Positions 47,461 through 57,911 of a stretch of DNA of 64,000 bases are shown here, in pieces. The first letter of the stretch is position 1; every line of letters begins with the position of its first letter. A model generated the notes under the pieces. It was not told the DNA's origin and ran no database searches. It saw nothing but the letters and a program-made list of their open reading frames with translations. Location of the stretch: contig NZ_FWEX01000006.1 of the NCBI RefSeq assembly GCF_900170025.1, forward strand, positions 452,501 through 516,500, in the 5' to 3' direction. The position numbers and the translations under genes were made by a program. Source of the stretch: Nitrospira sp. ND1 (lineage in GTDB: Bacteria; Nitrospirota; Nitrospiria; Nitrospirales; Nitrospiraceae).

Positions 47461-49707
47461 CTAGTCCTGACCTAATGCACGAGGGATTGCCAATCCCCAA
47501 TGGGCATACAGTGCCGTCAATTCGAGATCGATTTTGCAGCCAGCCGCCCGCTGATCACCGTCTACTTGAATCACCAACCGGGCACCTCCGACTGTACCGA
47601 TCCGAGCGGCATGAACACCGGCCTCCCAGGCCGCATTTAAGACCCGCTCGGCCAGCTCCGCTTTCACGGAGAGCAGAATTCGCGATTGGCTTTCCCCAAA
47701 GAGCAGCGCATCTCGACGAAGACCATCAAGCGGCAATTGTACCACAGCCCCCAGTTGTTCAGCTGAACCCGAGATGCAACACTCCGTCAGCGCCACCGCC
47801 AATCCACCATCGGAACAGTCATGGGCCGACTGCACCAATCCATCGCGGATGAGTCGAATCGTGCAAGCCTGCACGGCTTTTTCAGTTTCCAGACTCAGCA
47901 AAGGCGGCGAACCCTGCTCCCGATGGTGCAAGACCTTCAGATACTCCGTTCCACCGAGATCTTCACGGGTCTGGCCCAGAAGAATGATCACATCGCCGCT
48001 TTCCTTGAACCACTGCGTCACGGCACGATCAGCGTCTTCGATCAACCCGACCATCCCGATCATCGGCGTGGGGTAAATCGACAGGTCATTCGTCTCATTG
48101 TACAAACTCACATTGCCGCTCACGATGGGCACATTCAACGCCTCGCAAGCATCCTTGAGCCCTTCAATCGCAAGTACGAATTGCCACATGACCTCGGGGC
48201 GCTGCGGATTGCCGAAATTCAGGCAGTCAGTCACGCCGATCGGCTGAGCTCCCGAGCAGGCCAGGTTTCGCGCGCATTCCGCAATGGCAATCTTGGCGCC
48301 CTCATAAGGATTCAAGAGACAATAGCGCCCGTTGCAATCGACGGACAACGCCAGCGCCTTATTCGTCCCCTTCACCCGCACCACCGCCGCATCCGACCCG
48401 GGACGCACCATCGTATTTGTTCTCACCATGTGGTCATACTGCTCATAGACCCATCGCTTACTGGCAATAGTCGGCGAATCCAGGAGTGCGAGCAATGCGG
48501 CATTAACGTCTTTGACGTCCGGCAAGGCATCGTGATTCAGCGCCTGCAACATTTCTTGATAGGCAGGCGGCGCACTAGGCCGGTCATATCGCGGACCGTC
48601 GTCGGCCAGAGCCTTGGCCGGAATCTCCGCCACCATCTGGCCGTTTTCTTTGAGGACGACCTTGCCCGTATCGGTCACCCGGCCGATCACGGCCACATCC
48701 AGATCCCACTTACGGCAAATCTTGATCACCTCGTCTTCACGACCGGCCTTCACCACCATCAACATCCGTTCCTGGGATTCCGAGAGCATGATCTCGTAGG
48801 GCGTCATCCCCGGTTCACGGCGCGGCACATCAGCCAACTCCAACTCTACACCCGTGCCTTCTCGCGAGGCCATTTCGCAGGCCGAACTCGTCAAACCGGC
48901 AGCACCCATGTCTTGAATGCCGACCAGGCAATCACCGGCCATCAGTTCCAAACAGGCTTCGAGCAACAGCTTCTCAGTGAACGGGTCACCGACCTGCACC
49001 GTCGGCCGCTTCTGAGCCGCTTGCTCATCGAACGAGTCCGAGGCCATCGTCGCGCCATGAATCCCGTCACGCCCGGTCTTCGAGCCGAAATAGATCACCG
49101 GGTTCCCGACGCCGGCCGCCTTACCCAAAAAAATCTTATCCTTCTTGGCAATTCCCAGACAGAACACATTCACCAAAGGATTCAGGGCATAGATGTCGTT
49201 GAAGACAATCTCCCCGCCGACAGTGGGTACACCCATGCAGTTGCCGTAACCGGCAATACCCGACACAACACCCTTGAGCAGATGGCGGGTATTCGCATTG
49301 TCCAATCCGCCGAATCGCAGCGAGTTCAACAACGCAATCGGCCGAGCGCCCATCGTAAAAATATCGCGTAGAATTCCGCCCACCCCCGTCGCCGCACCCT
49401 GGTAGGGCTCGATGAAAGAAGGATGGTTGTGAGACTCCATCTTGAACACCGCGCACAGACCATCCCCGATATCCACCGCGCCGGCATTTTCGCCGGGCCC
49501 CTGAACCACGCGCGGCCCCGTCGTCGGCAACTTCTTCAAGTGGATGCGGGAGCTCTTGTAGGAACAATGTTCGCTCCACATGGCCGAGAACATGCCCAGT
49601 TCGGTCCAGTTGGGTTCTCGCCCCAAGATCTCCAGGATCTTCTTATATTCGTCATCGCTCAGCTTATGCTGCTCAAGGATGGCTTTGGTAATGACCAGTG
49701 CGTTCAT
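47461..49707 (-). CDS. purL: Phosphoribosylformylglycinamidine synthase, PurL subunit
   Basis: 748 residues from the ATG at 49707 (a GTG nine bases earlier is possible), the small PurL type working with PurQ and PurS. Motifs: [15 protein letters not shown] near the start, [41 protein letters not shown] and [15 protein letters not shown]. Converts FGAR to FGAM with ATP. Translated just before purF. Confidence 0.96.
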   Translation of the reverse strand: MNALVITKAILEQHKLSDDEYKKILEILGREPNWTELGMFSAMWSEHCSYKSSRIHLKKLPTTGPRVVQGPGENAGAVDIGDGLCAVFKMESHNHPSFIEPYQGAATGVGGILRDIFTMGARPIALLNSLRFGGLDNANTRHLLKGVVSGIAGYGNCMGVPTVGGEIVFNDIYALNPLVNVFCLGIAKKDKIFLGKAAGVGNPVIYFGSKTGRDGIHGATMASDSFDEQAAQKRPTVQVGDPFTEKLLLEACLELMAGDCLVGIQDMGAAGLTSSACEMASREGTGVELELADVPRREPGMTPYEIMLSESQERMLMVVKAGREDEVIKICRKWDLDVAVIGRVTDTGKVVLKENGQMVAEIPAKALADDGPRYDRPSAPPAYQEMLQALNHDALPDVKDVNAALLALLDSPTIASKRWVYEQYDHMVRTNTMVRPGSDAAVVRVKGTNKALALSVDCNGRYCLLNPYEGAKIAIAECARNLACSGAQPIGVTDCLNFGNPQRPEVMWQFVLAIEGLKDACEALNVPIVSGNVSLYNETNDLSIYPTPMIGMVGLIEDADRAVTQWFKESGDVIILLGQTREDLGGTEYLKVLHHREQGSPPLLSLETEKAVQACTIRLIRDGLVQSAHDCSDGGLAVALTECCISGSAEQLGAVVQLPLDGLRRDALLFGESQSRILLSVKAELAERVLNAAWEAGVHAARIGTVGGARLVIQVDGDQRAAGCKIDLELTALYAHWGLAIPRALGQD

Positions 49708-49775
49708 GAATGACACATTCTCAATCGTAGGGGGTTACCGACAGTTCCGGAACCGCTACTCACGCGAACCGGCCG

Positions 49776-50498
49776 TCATACTCCGATCAACTTGGATTGC
49801 AATTCGGGCTTGCCGAACGAGCTCAACATCGACTGAAAGATCAGCCGCCCATCTTCATTGCCCAATATCGCTTCTGCACTGCGTTCGGGATGCGGCATCA
49901 TGCCCAGCACATTTCCATCCGCATTCATGATTCCGGCGATGTTATCCAGCGACCCGTTCGGGTTCGCATCGGGCGTCACCTTGCCGGCTGCCGTGCAGTA
50001 GCGAAAAATCACTTGTGCATTGGCTTTGATGCCGCCGAGCGTGACCGGATCGGTGTAATAGTTCCCGTCGGCATGCGCGATGGGAATCTTCAGCACCTGG
50101 CCGGACTCGCATTGATTCGTAAACCGTGTCGCCGCATTTTCCACCTTCACGTAGACGTCTTTGCAGATAAAATTGAGCGAGGTATTGCGCAGCATCACAC
50201 CTGGCAGGAGACCAGCCTCCAGCAGAATCTGAAACCCGTTGCAGATACCGATGACCAGGCCACCCTTATTCGCAAAGGCCTTCACGGCTCCCATCACCGG
50301 AGAAAACCGCGCGATGGCGCCGGTCCGCAAATAATCCCCGTAGGAAAACCCGCCCGGCAGCACGACCGCATCGAGCCCCGCGAGCAGAGTTTCCTTATGC
50401 CAGATCATCTCCACATACTGGCCGAGCACATCCTTGAAGATATACTGGCAGTCGTGATCGCAATTACTGCCGGGAAATACCACCACGCCGATTTTCAT
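49776..50498 (-). CDS. purQ: Phosphoribosylformylglycinamidine synthase, PurQ glutaminase subunit
   Basis: 240 residues. Class I amidotransferase: nucleophile Cys in [13 protein letters not shown] and the His/Glu pair in [10 protein letters not shown]. Starts [17 protein letters not shown]. Supplies ammonia to PurL. Lies between purL and the palindromic repeat at 50510-50590. Confidence 0.96.
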   Translation of the reverse strand: MKIGVVVFPGSNCDHDCQYIFKDVLGQYVEMIWHKETLLAGLDAVVLPGGFSYGDYLRTGAIARFSPVMGAVKAFANKGGLVIGICNGFQILLEAGLLPGVMLRNTSLNFICKDVYVKVENAATRFTNQCESGQVLKIPIAHADGNYYTDPVTLGGIKANAQVIFRYCTAAGKVTPDANPNGSLDNIAGIMNADGNVLGMMPHPERSAEAILGNEDGRLIFQSMLSSFGKPELQSKLIGV

Positions 50499-50509
50499 AA
50501 TTCTAAAGA

Positions 50510-50590
50510 GCTTATGGCCTATGGCAAATGGCGTATGATACGAGACAGGAACGAGGTCTCGGCCTCTGCCATCAGCTATAGGCTATAAGC
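50510..50590. repeat. Inverted-repeat element between purS and purQ
   Basis: 23-base arms at 50510-50532 and 50568-50590 (beginning GCTTATGGCC; inverted copy ends GGCTATAAGC) match at 19 of 23 positions; an inner GAGAC/GTCTC pair lies at 50542-50546 and 50556-50560. No coding capacity. It fills most of the gap between purS and purQ. Confidence 0.7.
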
Positions 50591-50599
50591 CATCTGCTC

Positions 50600-50839
50600 C
50601 TATCCGAGTTCGTACCGATAATCCTCGATCACCGTATTCGCCAGCAATTTTTCACACATCTGCTTCACCTGGGCATCCGCCTTGGCGCGGTCCGCTTCGT
50701 TCACGTCGACTTCCATGTACTTGCCGACCCGCACGTTTCCCGCATTCTTAAACCCGAGGGAGTCCAGCGCATGTTCGATCGCCTTCCCCTGCGGATCGAG
50801 AATTCCCTGCTTCAGCGTCACATGAATCTTGGCTTTCAT
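50600..50839 (-). CDS. purS: Phosphoribosylformylglycinamidine synthase, PurS subunit
   Basis: 79 residues from the ATG at 50839 (MKAKIHVTLKQGILDPQGKA), the canonical PurS start; the longer frame is an overlap with the gene before. Has the conserved LDSLGF and VRVGKYMEVDV stretches. PurS bridges PurL and PurQ. The ATG overlaps the stop of the upstream small membrane protein by four bases. Confidence 0.95.
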   Translation of the reverse strand: MKAKIHVTLKQGILDPQGKAIEHALDSLGFKNAGNVRVGKYMEVDVNEADRAKADAQVKQMCEKLLANTVIEDYRYELG

Positions 50840-51063
50840 TGTGCTTTTCCCACTTCCTGCTGTGCCTTGCAGACCCTCTGCACGTACTTCCTGATCCAAA
50901 AGATCACGCCGATGGTCCCGAGCCCTGCCAGCGACATCAGGACAAACGCCCAGCGCCAGGGGGATTCCTTGAGGTGATAGGCCATCATCGCCACCGTGGC
51001 CGCCCACACCAGAATCGCCGCCACCAGACCATAGTTCAAAAACAACTGGAGAAACCGGTTCAT
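50836..51063 (-). CDS. Small two-helix membrane protein within the pur operon
   Basis: 75 residues with two membrane helices (YGLVAAILVWAATVAMMAYHL; WRWAFVLMSLAGLGTIGVIFWIRKYV) and a basic, Gln-rich tail. No family recognised. It is translationally coupled to purS by a four-base overlap and lies seven bases after purC, so it is a fixed part of this operon. Confidence 0.7.
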   Translation of the reverse strand: MNRFLQLFLNYGLVAAILVWAATVAMMAYHLKESPWRWAFVLMSLAGLGTIGVIFWIRKYVQRVCKAQQEVGKAQ

Positions 51064-51070
51064 GCCGCCC

Positions 51071-51784
51071 CTATTCGCACACCCGCTTCAACACTTCCTG
51101 ATACGCCTCTTCGATTTTGCCCAAATCCTTCCGGAACCGGTCCTTGTCCATCGACTCTTTGGTCGTCTGGTCCCAGAACCGGCAGGTATCGGGGGAAATT
51201 TCGTCGGCGAGGATGAGTCGATTGTGAAAGACGCCGAACTCCAACTTGAAATCGACGAGCATCATCCGGCGTTCTTTGAAAAACGGCAGCAACACGGCAT
51301 TGATCTTGTGGCCCAGCTCGCGCATCTCCCGTAACACAGCCGGAGTCGCCACATTCAATAGGCGCAGGTGATCGTCGTTCACCAGCGGATCCCCCAACGC
51401 ATCGTCCTTATAGTAAAACTCGATGATCGCCGGGTCGATGGCCGCGCCTTCTTTGAGACCCAGCCGCTTGGCAAGACTCCCCGCAACGACGTTCCGGACC
51501 ACCACTTCGACCGGCACAATCGTCACTCGCTTGGTGAGCATCTCACGGTCGCTGACGCGCTCGATGAAGTGCGTCGAAATCCCGTGCTGTTCGAGAAGCC
51601 GGAACAGCCGCTCCGACACCTTATTGTTGACCACCCCTTTATCGACGATAGTCCCGCGCTTCTGCGCATTGAAGGCCGTGGCGTCATCCTTGAAATACTG
51701 CAACACCTGGTCGGGCCGATCAGTCGTGAAAATCTTCTTGGCCTTGCCCTCATAGATCATCGTGCCTGCTGGTTCGACGGTCAT
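51071..51784 (-). CDS. purC: Phosphoribosylaminoimidazole-succinocarboxamide synthase
   Basis: 237 residues, standard length. Motifs: YEGKAKKIFTT near the start, EVVVRNVVAGSLAKRLGLKEG and LVDFKLEFG with LILADEISPDTCRFWD. Joins aspartate to CAIR in purine synthesis. 15 bases after cld. Confidence 0.96.
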   Translation of the reverse strand: MTVEPAGTMIYEGKAKKIFTTDRPDQVLQYFKDDATAFNAQKRGTIVDKGVVNNKVSERLFRLLEQHGISTHFIERVSDREMLTKRVTIVPVEVVVRNVVAGSLAKRLGLKEGAAIDPAIIEFYYKDDALGDPLVNDDHLRLLNVATPAVLREMRELGHKINAVLLPFFKERRMMLVDFKLEFGVFHNRLILADEISPDTCRFWDQTTKESMDKDRFRKDLGKIEEAYQEVLKRVCE

Positions 51785-51799
51785 CCCTCTCTCCTTCGA

Positions 51800-52594
51800 C
51801 TACTGTGCGAACTTTTCCAGGATCTCATCCAGCGGACTCATCGTGCCCAGGAGGGTCGGATGTCCGAAGCGTCGATTGTGGCGGAATTCCTTCACCTGCT
51901 GCAGCGCCCGCACCAGATTGTGAAAGTCCTCCAACTTCTCTGTTTCAAAATAGGTGATGAAATCGACGTCGTCGAGACCCGTTGAATGATACAGTTTTCG
52001 TTTCACCGTCTTCAGATAGGGAAGCGCCGCCTGCGTATGCTCTTGCATCAGGGCGGTCCGTGCTTCCTGGTCCAGTCCCCACCATTCCGCGTCCTTCTTG
52101 ATAGGGATCACAATTGCGTACGGCCTGGAACCGGATTCGCCGTTCACCTGTAACTCTGTCTTCATGGATTCAGGGAAGCCGGCAACGTAGGTCGGCTTCT
52201 TGCTCACGCCATGAAGAAGTCCGCCTGAGGTGAGATGGCGTCCTAATCGAGTGCCCATGAATGCCGAGAGAAACTGCTGTGTGTCCGACAACGTCCGGGC
52301 ATGCACACGAAACATGAGATCGGCATGGTCGGATAACCCCCGGAGCAGATAGGACTCGACCAAAATCTTGCCGGACCACTGCTCGACTAATCCCTTAACC
52401 TCCGCTACCGAGATGACGCGCGACTCGCCCGGGAGGTCCCACCAATCATGGTCCATCTGGAAGGTCGCAAATGTGCCGTATACCCCCGGCTCTGTCAGAA
52501 GCTTCTCGCGATCAGCTGCGGAAACCGGCCAAACCGCGGCCAGCACCAGCAAACCGGCCAAGAGCCCGACTCGTACTGTCGACCGCAGGCTCAT
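51800..52594 (-). CDS. cld: Periplasmic chlorite dismutase
   Basis: 264 residues: signal peptide cut after residue 26 (VWPVSA/ADREK), then the long-chain, two-half chlorite dismutase fold. Haem-ligand His186 and distal Arg199 become His160 and Arg173 of the mature protein, the residues established for the N. defluvii enzyme. It splits chlorite into chloride and O2. The start overlaps the purB stop by four bases (ATGA) and purC follows within 15 bases, so a periplasmic detoxifying enzyme is made from a purine operon. Very high recognisability; function is firm. Confidence 0.95.
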   Translation of the reverse strand: MSLRSTVRVGLLAGLLVLAAVWPVSAADREKLLTEPGVYGTFATFQMDHDWWDLPGESRVISVAEVKGLVEQWSGKILVESYLLRGLSDHADLMFRVHARTLSDTQQFLSAFMGTRLGRHLTSGGLLHGVSKKPTYVAGFPESMKTELQVNGESGSRPYAIVIPIKKDAEWWGLDQEARTALMQEHTQAALPYLKTVKRKLYHSTGLDDVDFITYFETEKLEDFHNLVRALQQVKEFRHNRRFGHPTLLGTMSPLDEILEKFAQ

Positions 52595-53925
52595 GCCCGT
52601 TTCCTCCGTCGTCTGGCGGACGAAGCGCCGCTCGCTCCGAACACCCGGCGAAAGACTTGATCCAAATGTCGAAGGTAATAGGCCGGATCGAAACAGGCGG
52701 TGATTTCGTGCGGCTTCAAGTGGGTCGTGATGAACGGATCGCGAGCGACCAGTTCCTGAAACCCGACTCCACCTTTCCAGGCCGTCATCGCGTTGCGCTG
52801 GACCGCTTCGTACGACTCTTTGCGCTGGGCGCCCTTATCGATCAAGGCCAGCAGCAGTCGCTGCGAATAGACCAGGCCTCCGGTCAGATCGAGGTTGCGT
52901 TGCATCCGCTCGGGATACACAATCAGATTCTTCACCAGGTCGGTCACGCGTGCCAACATGTAATCGACCAGAATGGTGCTGTCCGGCATGATCACCCGCT
53001 CCACCGAGGAGTGGCTGATATCGCGCTCATGCCACAGGGCCACGTTCTCCAGCGCGGCCAGGCTATTGCCGCGTACCAGGCGCGCCAGGCCGCACAGATT
53101 TTCCGACGCAATCGGATTGCGCTTGTGGGGCATCGCCGATGAGCCCTTCTGTCCGGCGGAGAAATATTCTTCCGCCTCCAGCACCTCCGTGCGCTGCAGG
53201 TGACGAATTTCGGTGGCGATTTTTTCAATGGTCGCGGCCAGTAGCGCAAGCGCGGAGGCATAGGCCGCATGCCGGTCTCGCTGCACGATCTGGTTGGACA
53301 CCGGATCCGACGCGAGCCCCATCTTGGCGCAGACATATTCTTCAATTTCAGGGCCTTGATGCGCAAAGGTGCCCATGGCTCCCGAGAGCTTTCCTACGGC
53401 GATATCCTTGCGCGCCGCTTCGAGGCGCGTCCGGTGCCGGCAGGCCTCCTCATACCAAATCGCCAACTTGAACCCGAACGACACCGGCTCGCCATGAATG
53501 CCGTGCGACCGGCCTACCATCACCGTATGGCGATGCTCGAGTGCCCGTTTCTTCAGCACAGCAATCAACTCGTTCAGATCCTCGAGAATCAGATCGAGCG
53601 CTTCGGTCATCTGCACGGCCAGCGACGTATCGACGATGTCCGATGAGGTGAGCCCCATATGCAGGAACCGGTGCTCAGGTCCGACGGAATCCATCAGTGA
53701 TTCGAGGAAGGCGATCACATCGTGCTTTGTGACCTTTTCGATTTCGGCAATGCGCGCCACATCGATCTTGGCTTTCTTGCGAATCCGGGCGCTGGTCCCG
53801 CGCGGAATCTGCCCGCCACGCTCAAACGCAGCGCAGGCCTGCAACTCCACTTCCAGCCAGATTTCATACTTGTGTTGAAGGTCCCAGATGGCACTCATCC
53901 GCGGACGGGTGTATCGATCAATCAT
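52591..53925 (-). CDS. purB: Adenylosuccinate lyase
   Basis: 444 residues. Signature GSSAMPHKRNPIASENLCGLAR (fumarase/ASL superfamily loop with the catalytic Ser), TSSDIVDTSLAVQ and GRSHGIHGEP with the catalytic His. Acts twice in purine synthesis. Highly basic C-terminal tail (SSARRRRKRA). Shine-Dalgarno GAGGAAGAG. First gene of the pur-cld block. Confidence 0.96.
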   Translation of the reverse strand: MIDRYTRPRMSAIWDLQHKYEIWLEVELQACAAFERGGQIPRGTSARIRKKAKIDVARIAEIEKVTKHDVIAFLESLMDSVGPEHRFLHMGLTSSDIVDTSLAVQMTEALDLILEDLNELIAVLKKRALEHRHTVMVGRSHGIHGEPVSFGFKLAIWYEEACRHRTRLEAARKDIAVGKLSGAMGTFAHQGPEIEEYVCAKMGLASDPVSNQIVQRDRHAAYASALALLAATIEKIATEIRHLQRTEVLEAEEYFSAGQKGSSAMPHKRNPIASENLCGLARLVRGNSLAALENVALWHERDISHSSVERVIMPDSTILVDYMLARVTDLVKNLIVYPERMQRNLDLTGGLVYSQRLLLALIDKGAQRKESYEAVQRNAMTAWKGGVGFQELVARDPFITTHLKPHEITACFDPAYYLRHLDQVFRRVFGASGASSARRRRKRA

Positions 53926-53947
53926 CTCTTCCTCGTTATTCGTCGCT

Positions 53948-54020
53948 CGTGAAGCGTCGTTCGCTTAGGCAATCCAGAGGGGATGTCCCTCGAAAAACGT
54001 TTCACGTTTCACGCTTTACG
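53948..54020. repeat. Intergenic palindromic repeat (CGTGAAGCGT family), copy 2
   Basis: Begins CGTGAAGCGT (53948-53957), as copy 1 does, shares CGTCGTTCG and GAGGGGAT, and ends in ACGTTTCACGTTTCACG (53997-54013). The right end enters the nusB gene and encodes its last residues (VKRET) and stop codon. Confidence 0.7.
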
Positions 54021-54475
54021 CTGCTGTCGCTGCCCACCACCGGCAATTCGGGAAACGCGCGCTTCCGTTCCAACCGTGCATCCGACCCGAGCACCTTGTC
54101 GAGAATGCCGTTCACGAACTTGGAAGCCTCCTCGTCGCCGAAACTCTTGGCCAGTTCGATCGCTTCGTTCAGCGTCACCTTGGCCGGCACCTCGGGCACC
54201 TGCAGCAATTCAAAACAACCCATGCGGAGAATATTGCGGTCGATGATCGGCATCCGGCTCACCTTCCAATTGGTCGCATAGGTCCCGATCAGCGCATCCA
54301 GTTCCTTTTTGTTGGCCCGGACGCCGGCGACCAATCGCTCCGCGAATACCCGCAACTCCTCGGCCAAGGGATACTGAATCCAGAAATCGTCCAGCCAGGG
54401 GCCCGCCTGGCCATGAACGTCGTATTGAAAGAGAATCTGTACCGCCCGTTCACGGGCTTGATGTCGAGAGGCCAT
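54002..54475 (-). CDS. nusB: Transcription antitermination protein NusB
   Basis: 157 residues. Typical NusB start ([19 protein letters not shown]) and the C-terminal helices ([45 protein letters not shown]). With NusE it binds boxA of rRNA leader transcripts. The last few residues and stop are supplied by a palindromic repeat (53948-54020), so the tail is lineage-specific. Confidence 0.94.
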   Translation of the reverse strand: MASRHQARERAVQILFQYDVHGQAGPWLDDFWIQYPLAEELRVFAERLVAGVRANKKELDALIGTYATNWKVSRMPIIDRNILRMGCFELLQVPEVPAKVTLNEAIELAKSFGDEEASKFVNGILDKVLGSDARLERKRAFPELPVVGSDSSVKRET

Positions 54476-54488
54476 AGTGCAACGCCGG

Positions 54489-55031
54489 TCAGCGTTTCGG
54501 CCTCGCTGCCGATCGCCCGGCTCGTCGTGACGGGGTGGCCGGCTGCGGCGCCTCCCCGCTTCCTTCCTTTTTGAGCAGTCGCATCACATTGACCATTTCG
54601 ATCGCCGTTTTCGCCGCATCGGCGCCGCGATTCAGCTGCTCCGGATCGGCGCGCTCAATGGCCTGAGCCACGGTATCGGTGGTGAGGACGCCGAAGATGA
54701 CCGGGATATTCGAATCCATCGAGGCTTGCAGAATCCCTCGACTGACTTCGGTGCTGATGTACTCGAAATGCGGCGTATCACCACGGATCACTGCGCCGAG
54801 ACAGATCACCGCATCGAATCGACCGGACCGGGCAAGCTGGCGAGCCACGAGGGGAATTTCAAACGCGCCCGGTACCCGCACCACCTCGATGGCCTCGTCC
54901 GTCACGCCGGCCTTCGTCAGCGCCTTCACGCACTCCGTCAATAACCGGCTGGTGACAAACTTATTAAATTTGCTCGCCACGATGCCGAACGTCAGCCCCG
55001 TCGCGTCTTGGGAACCTTTGCGAAGCTTCAT
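54489..55031 (-). CDS. ribH: 6,7-dimethyl-8-ribityllumazine synthase
   Basis: 180 residues; about 25 more than usual because of a basic, Pro/Ala/Arg-rich C-terminal tail. Motifs: [42 protein letters not shown] and [16 protein letters not shown] with the catalytic His in the third. Makes the lumazine precursor of riboflavin. nusB follows after 13 bases, the usual ribH-nusB pairing. Confidence 0.95.
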   Translation of the reverse strand: MKLRKGSQDATGLTFGIVASKFNKFVTSRLLTECVKALTKAGVTDEAIEVVRVPGAFEIPLVARQLARSGRFDAVICLGAVIRGDTPHFEYISTEVSRGILQASMDSNIPVIFGVLTTDTVAQAIERADPEQLNRGADAAKTAIEMVNVMRLLKKEGSGEAPQPATPSRRAGRSAARPKR

Positions 55032-55192
55032 GGAATGAGATAACGAGTCAGAGGTCTCATGGACTGTATGCGCCGAAGAAAGAGGGGGATCATACCTGGA
55101 AACGCCCTCAAATGGCTACACGTTTCAGGCCGTCGGCGCACGCATCTTTCCCACACGAGGATGACTCAGGATTGAGACCGGCTGGAGCGGCG

Positions 55193-56401
55193 CTAGACCT
55201 TTTTCAAGAGGTGGCCGAGCTTGGCTTTTTTGGTGCGGAGATATTTTTCGTTGTCGGCACGGGGGGCGATCTCGATCGGCACCCGTTCCACCACCTTCAA
55301 GCCGTAGCCTTCGATGCCGACAATCTTGCGCGGATTGTTGGTAATCAAGCGGATGCGGTGCAGCCCGAGCTGCACGAGGATCTGTGCACCGACACCATAG
55401 TCGCGCAGATCGGCCTTGAAACCGAGCTGCAGATTCGCTTCGACGGTATCGCTGCCGGAATCCTGCAGACCGTAGGCACGAATCTTATTCAGCAGGCCGA
55501 TCCCGCGCCCCTCTTGATTGAGATAGAGCAACACGCCCCGACCGTCCTTCTGAATGATCTCCATCGCCCGATGGAGTTGCTCACGACAGTCGCAACGCAA
55601 CGATCCCAGCACATCCGCCGTCAGACAACCGGAATGGACCCGGACCAGCATCGGCGTCTCGGCATCCACCCGGCCCTTCACCAGCGCAATGTGAGTCGCG
55701 CCGTCGATGTCATTCTCGAATGCAATCGCTTCAAAATCGCCGAAGGTGGTGGGCAACAACGCACTAGCGGCTCGCCGCACGAACGTCTCACGATGCATGC
55801 GGTACTCGATCAACGCCTTGATCGTGACCATTTTCAACTTGTGCCGCCTGGCAAACTTGGTCAGTTCCGGCACACGAGCCATCGTGCCGTCTTCGTTCAT
55901 GATCTCGCAGATGACGCCGGCCGGGTAGAGTCCGGCCAATCGTGCCAGGTCAACCGACCCTTCCGTCTGCCCTGCGCGCCGAAGCACCCCGCCGACTTGT
56001 GACTTCAGGGGGAAAATGTGACCGGGGCGCGCCAAGTCGCCCGGTGTGGAACGCGAGTCGATCGCGACATGAATGGTCGTGGCACGATCCGCCGCCGAGA
56101 TACCGGTGGTGATCCCTTTGCGAGCGTCGATGGAGACCGTGAACGCGGTGCCGAAGGTGGCCGTGTTCTCCGCCGCCTGCGGCGCCAACTGCAACTCCTC
56201 CACCCGCTCCGGAGTCAGCGCCAGACAGATGAGGCCACGCGCATGTTTGGCCATGAAGTTGACGGCGTGCGGCGTGACCTTGCCGGCCGCCATCACAAGA
56301 TCGCCCTCGTTTTCACGATCTTCGTCATCGACGAGGATGATGAACTTCCCCTTCTTGATATCCTTGATCGCGTCTTCGATCGAATTAAACGGTGTCGCCA
56401 T
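55193..56401 (-). CDS. ribBA: Bifunctional DHBP synthase / GTP cyclohydrolase II
   Basis: 402 residues. N-terminal RibB domain ([45 protein letters not shown]) and C-terminal RibA domain with zinc Cys residues ([21 protein letters not shown]) and [24 protein letters not shown]. Both active sites look complete. Supplies both precursors of riboflavin. ribH lies 161 bases downstream in the same direction. Confidence 0.96.
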   Translation of the reverse strand: MATPFNSIEDAIKDIKKGKFIILVDDEDRENEGDLVMAAGKVTPHAVNFMAKHARGLICLALTPERVEELQLAPQAAENTATFGTAFTVSIDARKGITTGISAADRATTIHVAIDSRSTPGDLARPGHIFPLKSQVGGVLRRAGQTEGSVDLARLAGLYPAGVICEIMNEDGTMARVPELTKFARRHKLKMVTIKALIEYRMHRETFVRRAASALLPTTFGDFEAIAFENDIDGATHIALVKGRVDAETPMLVRVHSGCLTADVLGSLRCDCREQLHRAMEIIQKDGRGVLLYLNQEGRGIGLLNKIRAYGLQDSGSDTVEANLQLGFKADLRDYGVGAQILVQLGLHRIRLITNNPRKIVGIEGYGLKVVERVPIEIAPRADNEKYLRTKKAKLGHLLKKV

Positions 56402-56466
56402 AATCCCTCGATGGTGCAGGCCAGCCTGCTTCGGTGGCCCAGCTAACTCTTTTCAAACCACCCCTG

Positions 56467-57708
56467 TCAACGGGAAAAACCACCGGGGCTCGGGGCCTGC
56501 GCGACGGCCTGCGGACGCCACCGCAGGGCCGGAGCCACCGTCATCGCCGCGGCGGCACTCACGACCGCCAATCCCACGAACCCGAACAGGAACGTGCCCG
56601 TACTTTCCCGCAGCAACCCGAACCCGATGGGCACCAGGAACCCGCCGATCCCGCCGGCAGCGCCCACCAGGCCGGAGGCCAGACCGATGTCCTTTGGAAA
56701 CCACTCGGAGACGATTTGAAAAATCACCCCATTCCCGAACCCCATCACGGCAATCGTCACCACCAGCAATCCTACGGCCCAGGGTAAGGCCGGAAGCGAC
56801 CCCGCCAGCACCGTCATCAAAGCGAGTGCAATAAACACCCCGACCAGCACCGGCAGCCCGCCCCATCGATCCGCCACATATCCGCCGACCGGACGAATCA
56901 GACTTCCCGTGAATCCGCAGAGCGCGGCGATGGAACCACCGACGATCGGATCGCTCCCATACTGATCGTGCAACAACACCGGGAGAAAACTCGTCAGCCC
57001 GACGAATCCGCCGAACGTGACGCCGTAAATCATACAAAGCCAATACACCGACGGCACCCGCGCCATCGCCCAGGCCGCCTGCCACCAGGCCCCCTCTCCT
57101 GCCGTGCGCACAGTCGGCTCGCTCTGCACCACCGTGGTAAAGAGACCGATCGCGATCAGAATGGGGACGGCCATGATTCCGCACGCCCAGTGCCATCCGA
57201 GTGCCGTTTCCCATCGCGGAGCGAGCAGCAGCACCAACACGGTTCCGATATTTCCCGAGGCCACCAGGCCCAACACCAGACCTTGATGGGTCGCGGGATA
57301 GGCCCGGCTGGCCACCGGCATCGCCACCGCAAAACTCGCCCCTCCGGCACCAAGCAGGAGCGCAATGCCGAGGAGCTCCACATAACTCCGCCCTCCGAGC
57401 GCCGCCCAGATGACCGCGAGCAGTTGAAGACCCAGCACCAGCAGACCGGTCCGCTTCCCCCCATACCAGTCACAAGCCCAGCCGGCGGTAATTCGCAATG
57501 CCGCGCCGCCCAGCAACGGCAGTGCCACAAGTACACTCTGCTGGGTCGCGGTCAGCCCGAGTTCCTGTCCGATCGCCACGGCCAAGGCCCCGAACAACAG
57601 CCACACCATGAAACTCACGGTGAGATGCAACCAGGCGCCGGCCAGGGTCGGCCAATGCCCGCTGCGCAAGGCTACCCCCAACGTGCTGAGGCTCATCAAC
57701 GACTTCAT
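56467..57708 (-). CDS. MFS transporter of the nitrate/nitrite (NarK/NNP) family
   Basis: 413 residues from the ATG at 57708; a GTG at 57759 would add 17 hydrophilic residues. About 12 membrane segments. NarK-family marks: GWACDWYGGKRTGLLVLGLQ after helix 2, GASFAVAMPVASRAYP, GLVASGNIGTVLVLLLAP and FGNGVIFQIVSEWFPKDIGLASGLVGAAGGIGGFLVP. In a nitrite oxidiser it would move nitrite or nitrate; direction and substrate are not readable. Divergent from the sigma factor gene. Confidence 0.85.
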   Translation of the reverse strand: MKSLMSLSTLGVALRSGHWPTLAGAWLHLTVSFMVWLLFGALAVAIGQELGLTATQQSVLVALPLLGGAALRITAGWACDWYGGKRTGLLVLGLQLLAVIWAALGGRSYVELLGIALLLGAGGASFAVAMPVASRAYPATHQGLVLGLVASGNIGTVLVLLLAPRWETALGWHWACGIMAVPILIAIGLFTTVVQSEPTVRTAGEGAWWQAAWAMARVPSVYWLCMIYGVTFGGFVGLTSFLPVLLHDQYGSDPIVGGSIAALCGFTGSLIRPVGGYVADRWGGLPVLVGVFIALALMTVLAGSLPALPWAVGLLVVTIAVMGFGNGVIFQIVSEWFPKDIGLASGLVGAAGGIGGFLVPIGFGLLRESTGTFLFGFVGLAVVSAAAAMTVAPALRWRPQAVAQAPSPGGFSR

Positions 57709-57911
57709 TCCGCGCCGGCTGTGTCCATGCCATCCGTGTGGTTTTTCAGCATCATCCACGCACTATACGAGGCGCGATTTCAGAGACGCAAGGGACCCGC
57801 GGACGAGCCGGCCTATCACGTTGTTGCCTGGTACCCGACATCTGGTATAGTCAGCCCTTGCTCGGAATTCATGATGCGCGTCCTGGCTGGTAGCCCACAG
57901 TTTCAACCCCT

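Noticed and set aside
47821-49371. 516-codon open frame on the plus strand
   Set aside because: It lies entirely opposite purL, a firm gene. Its sequence has no family features and is rich in His, Arg and Gln as expected from the reverse of G+C-rich codons.
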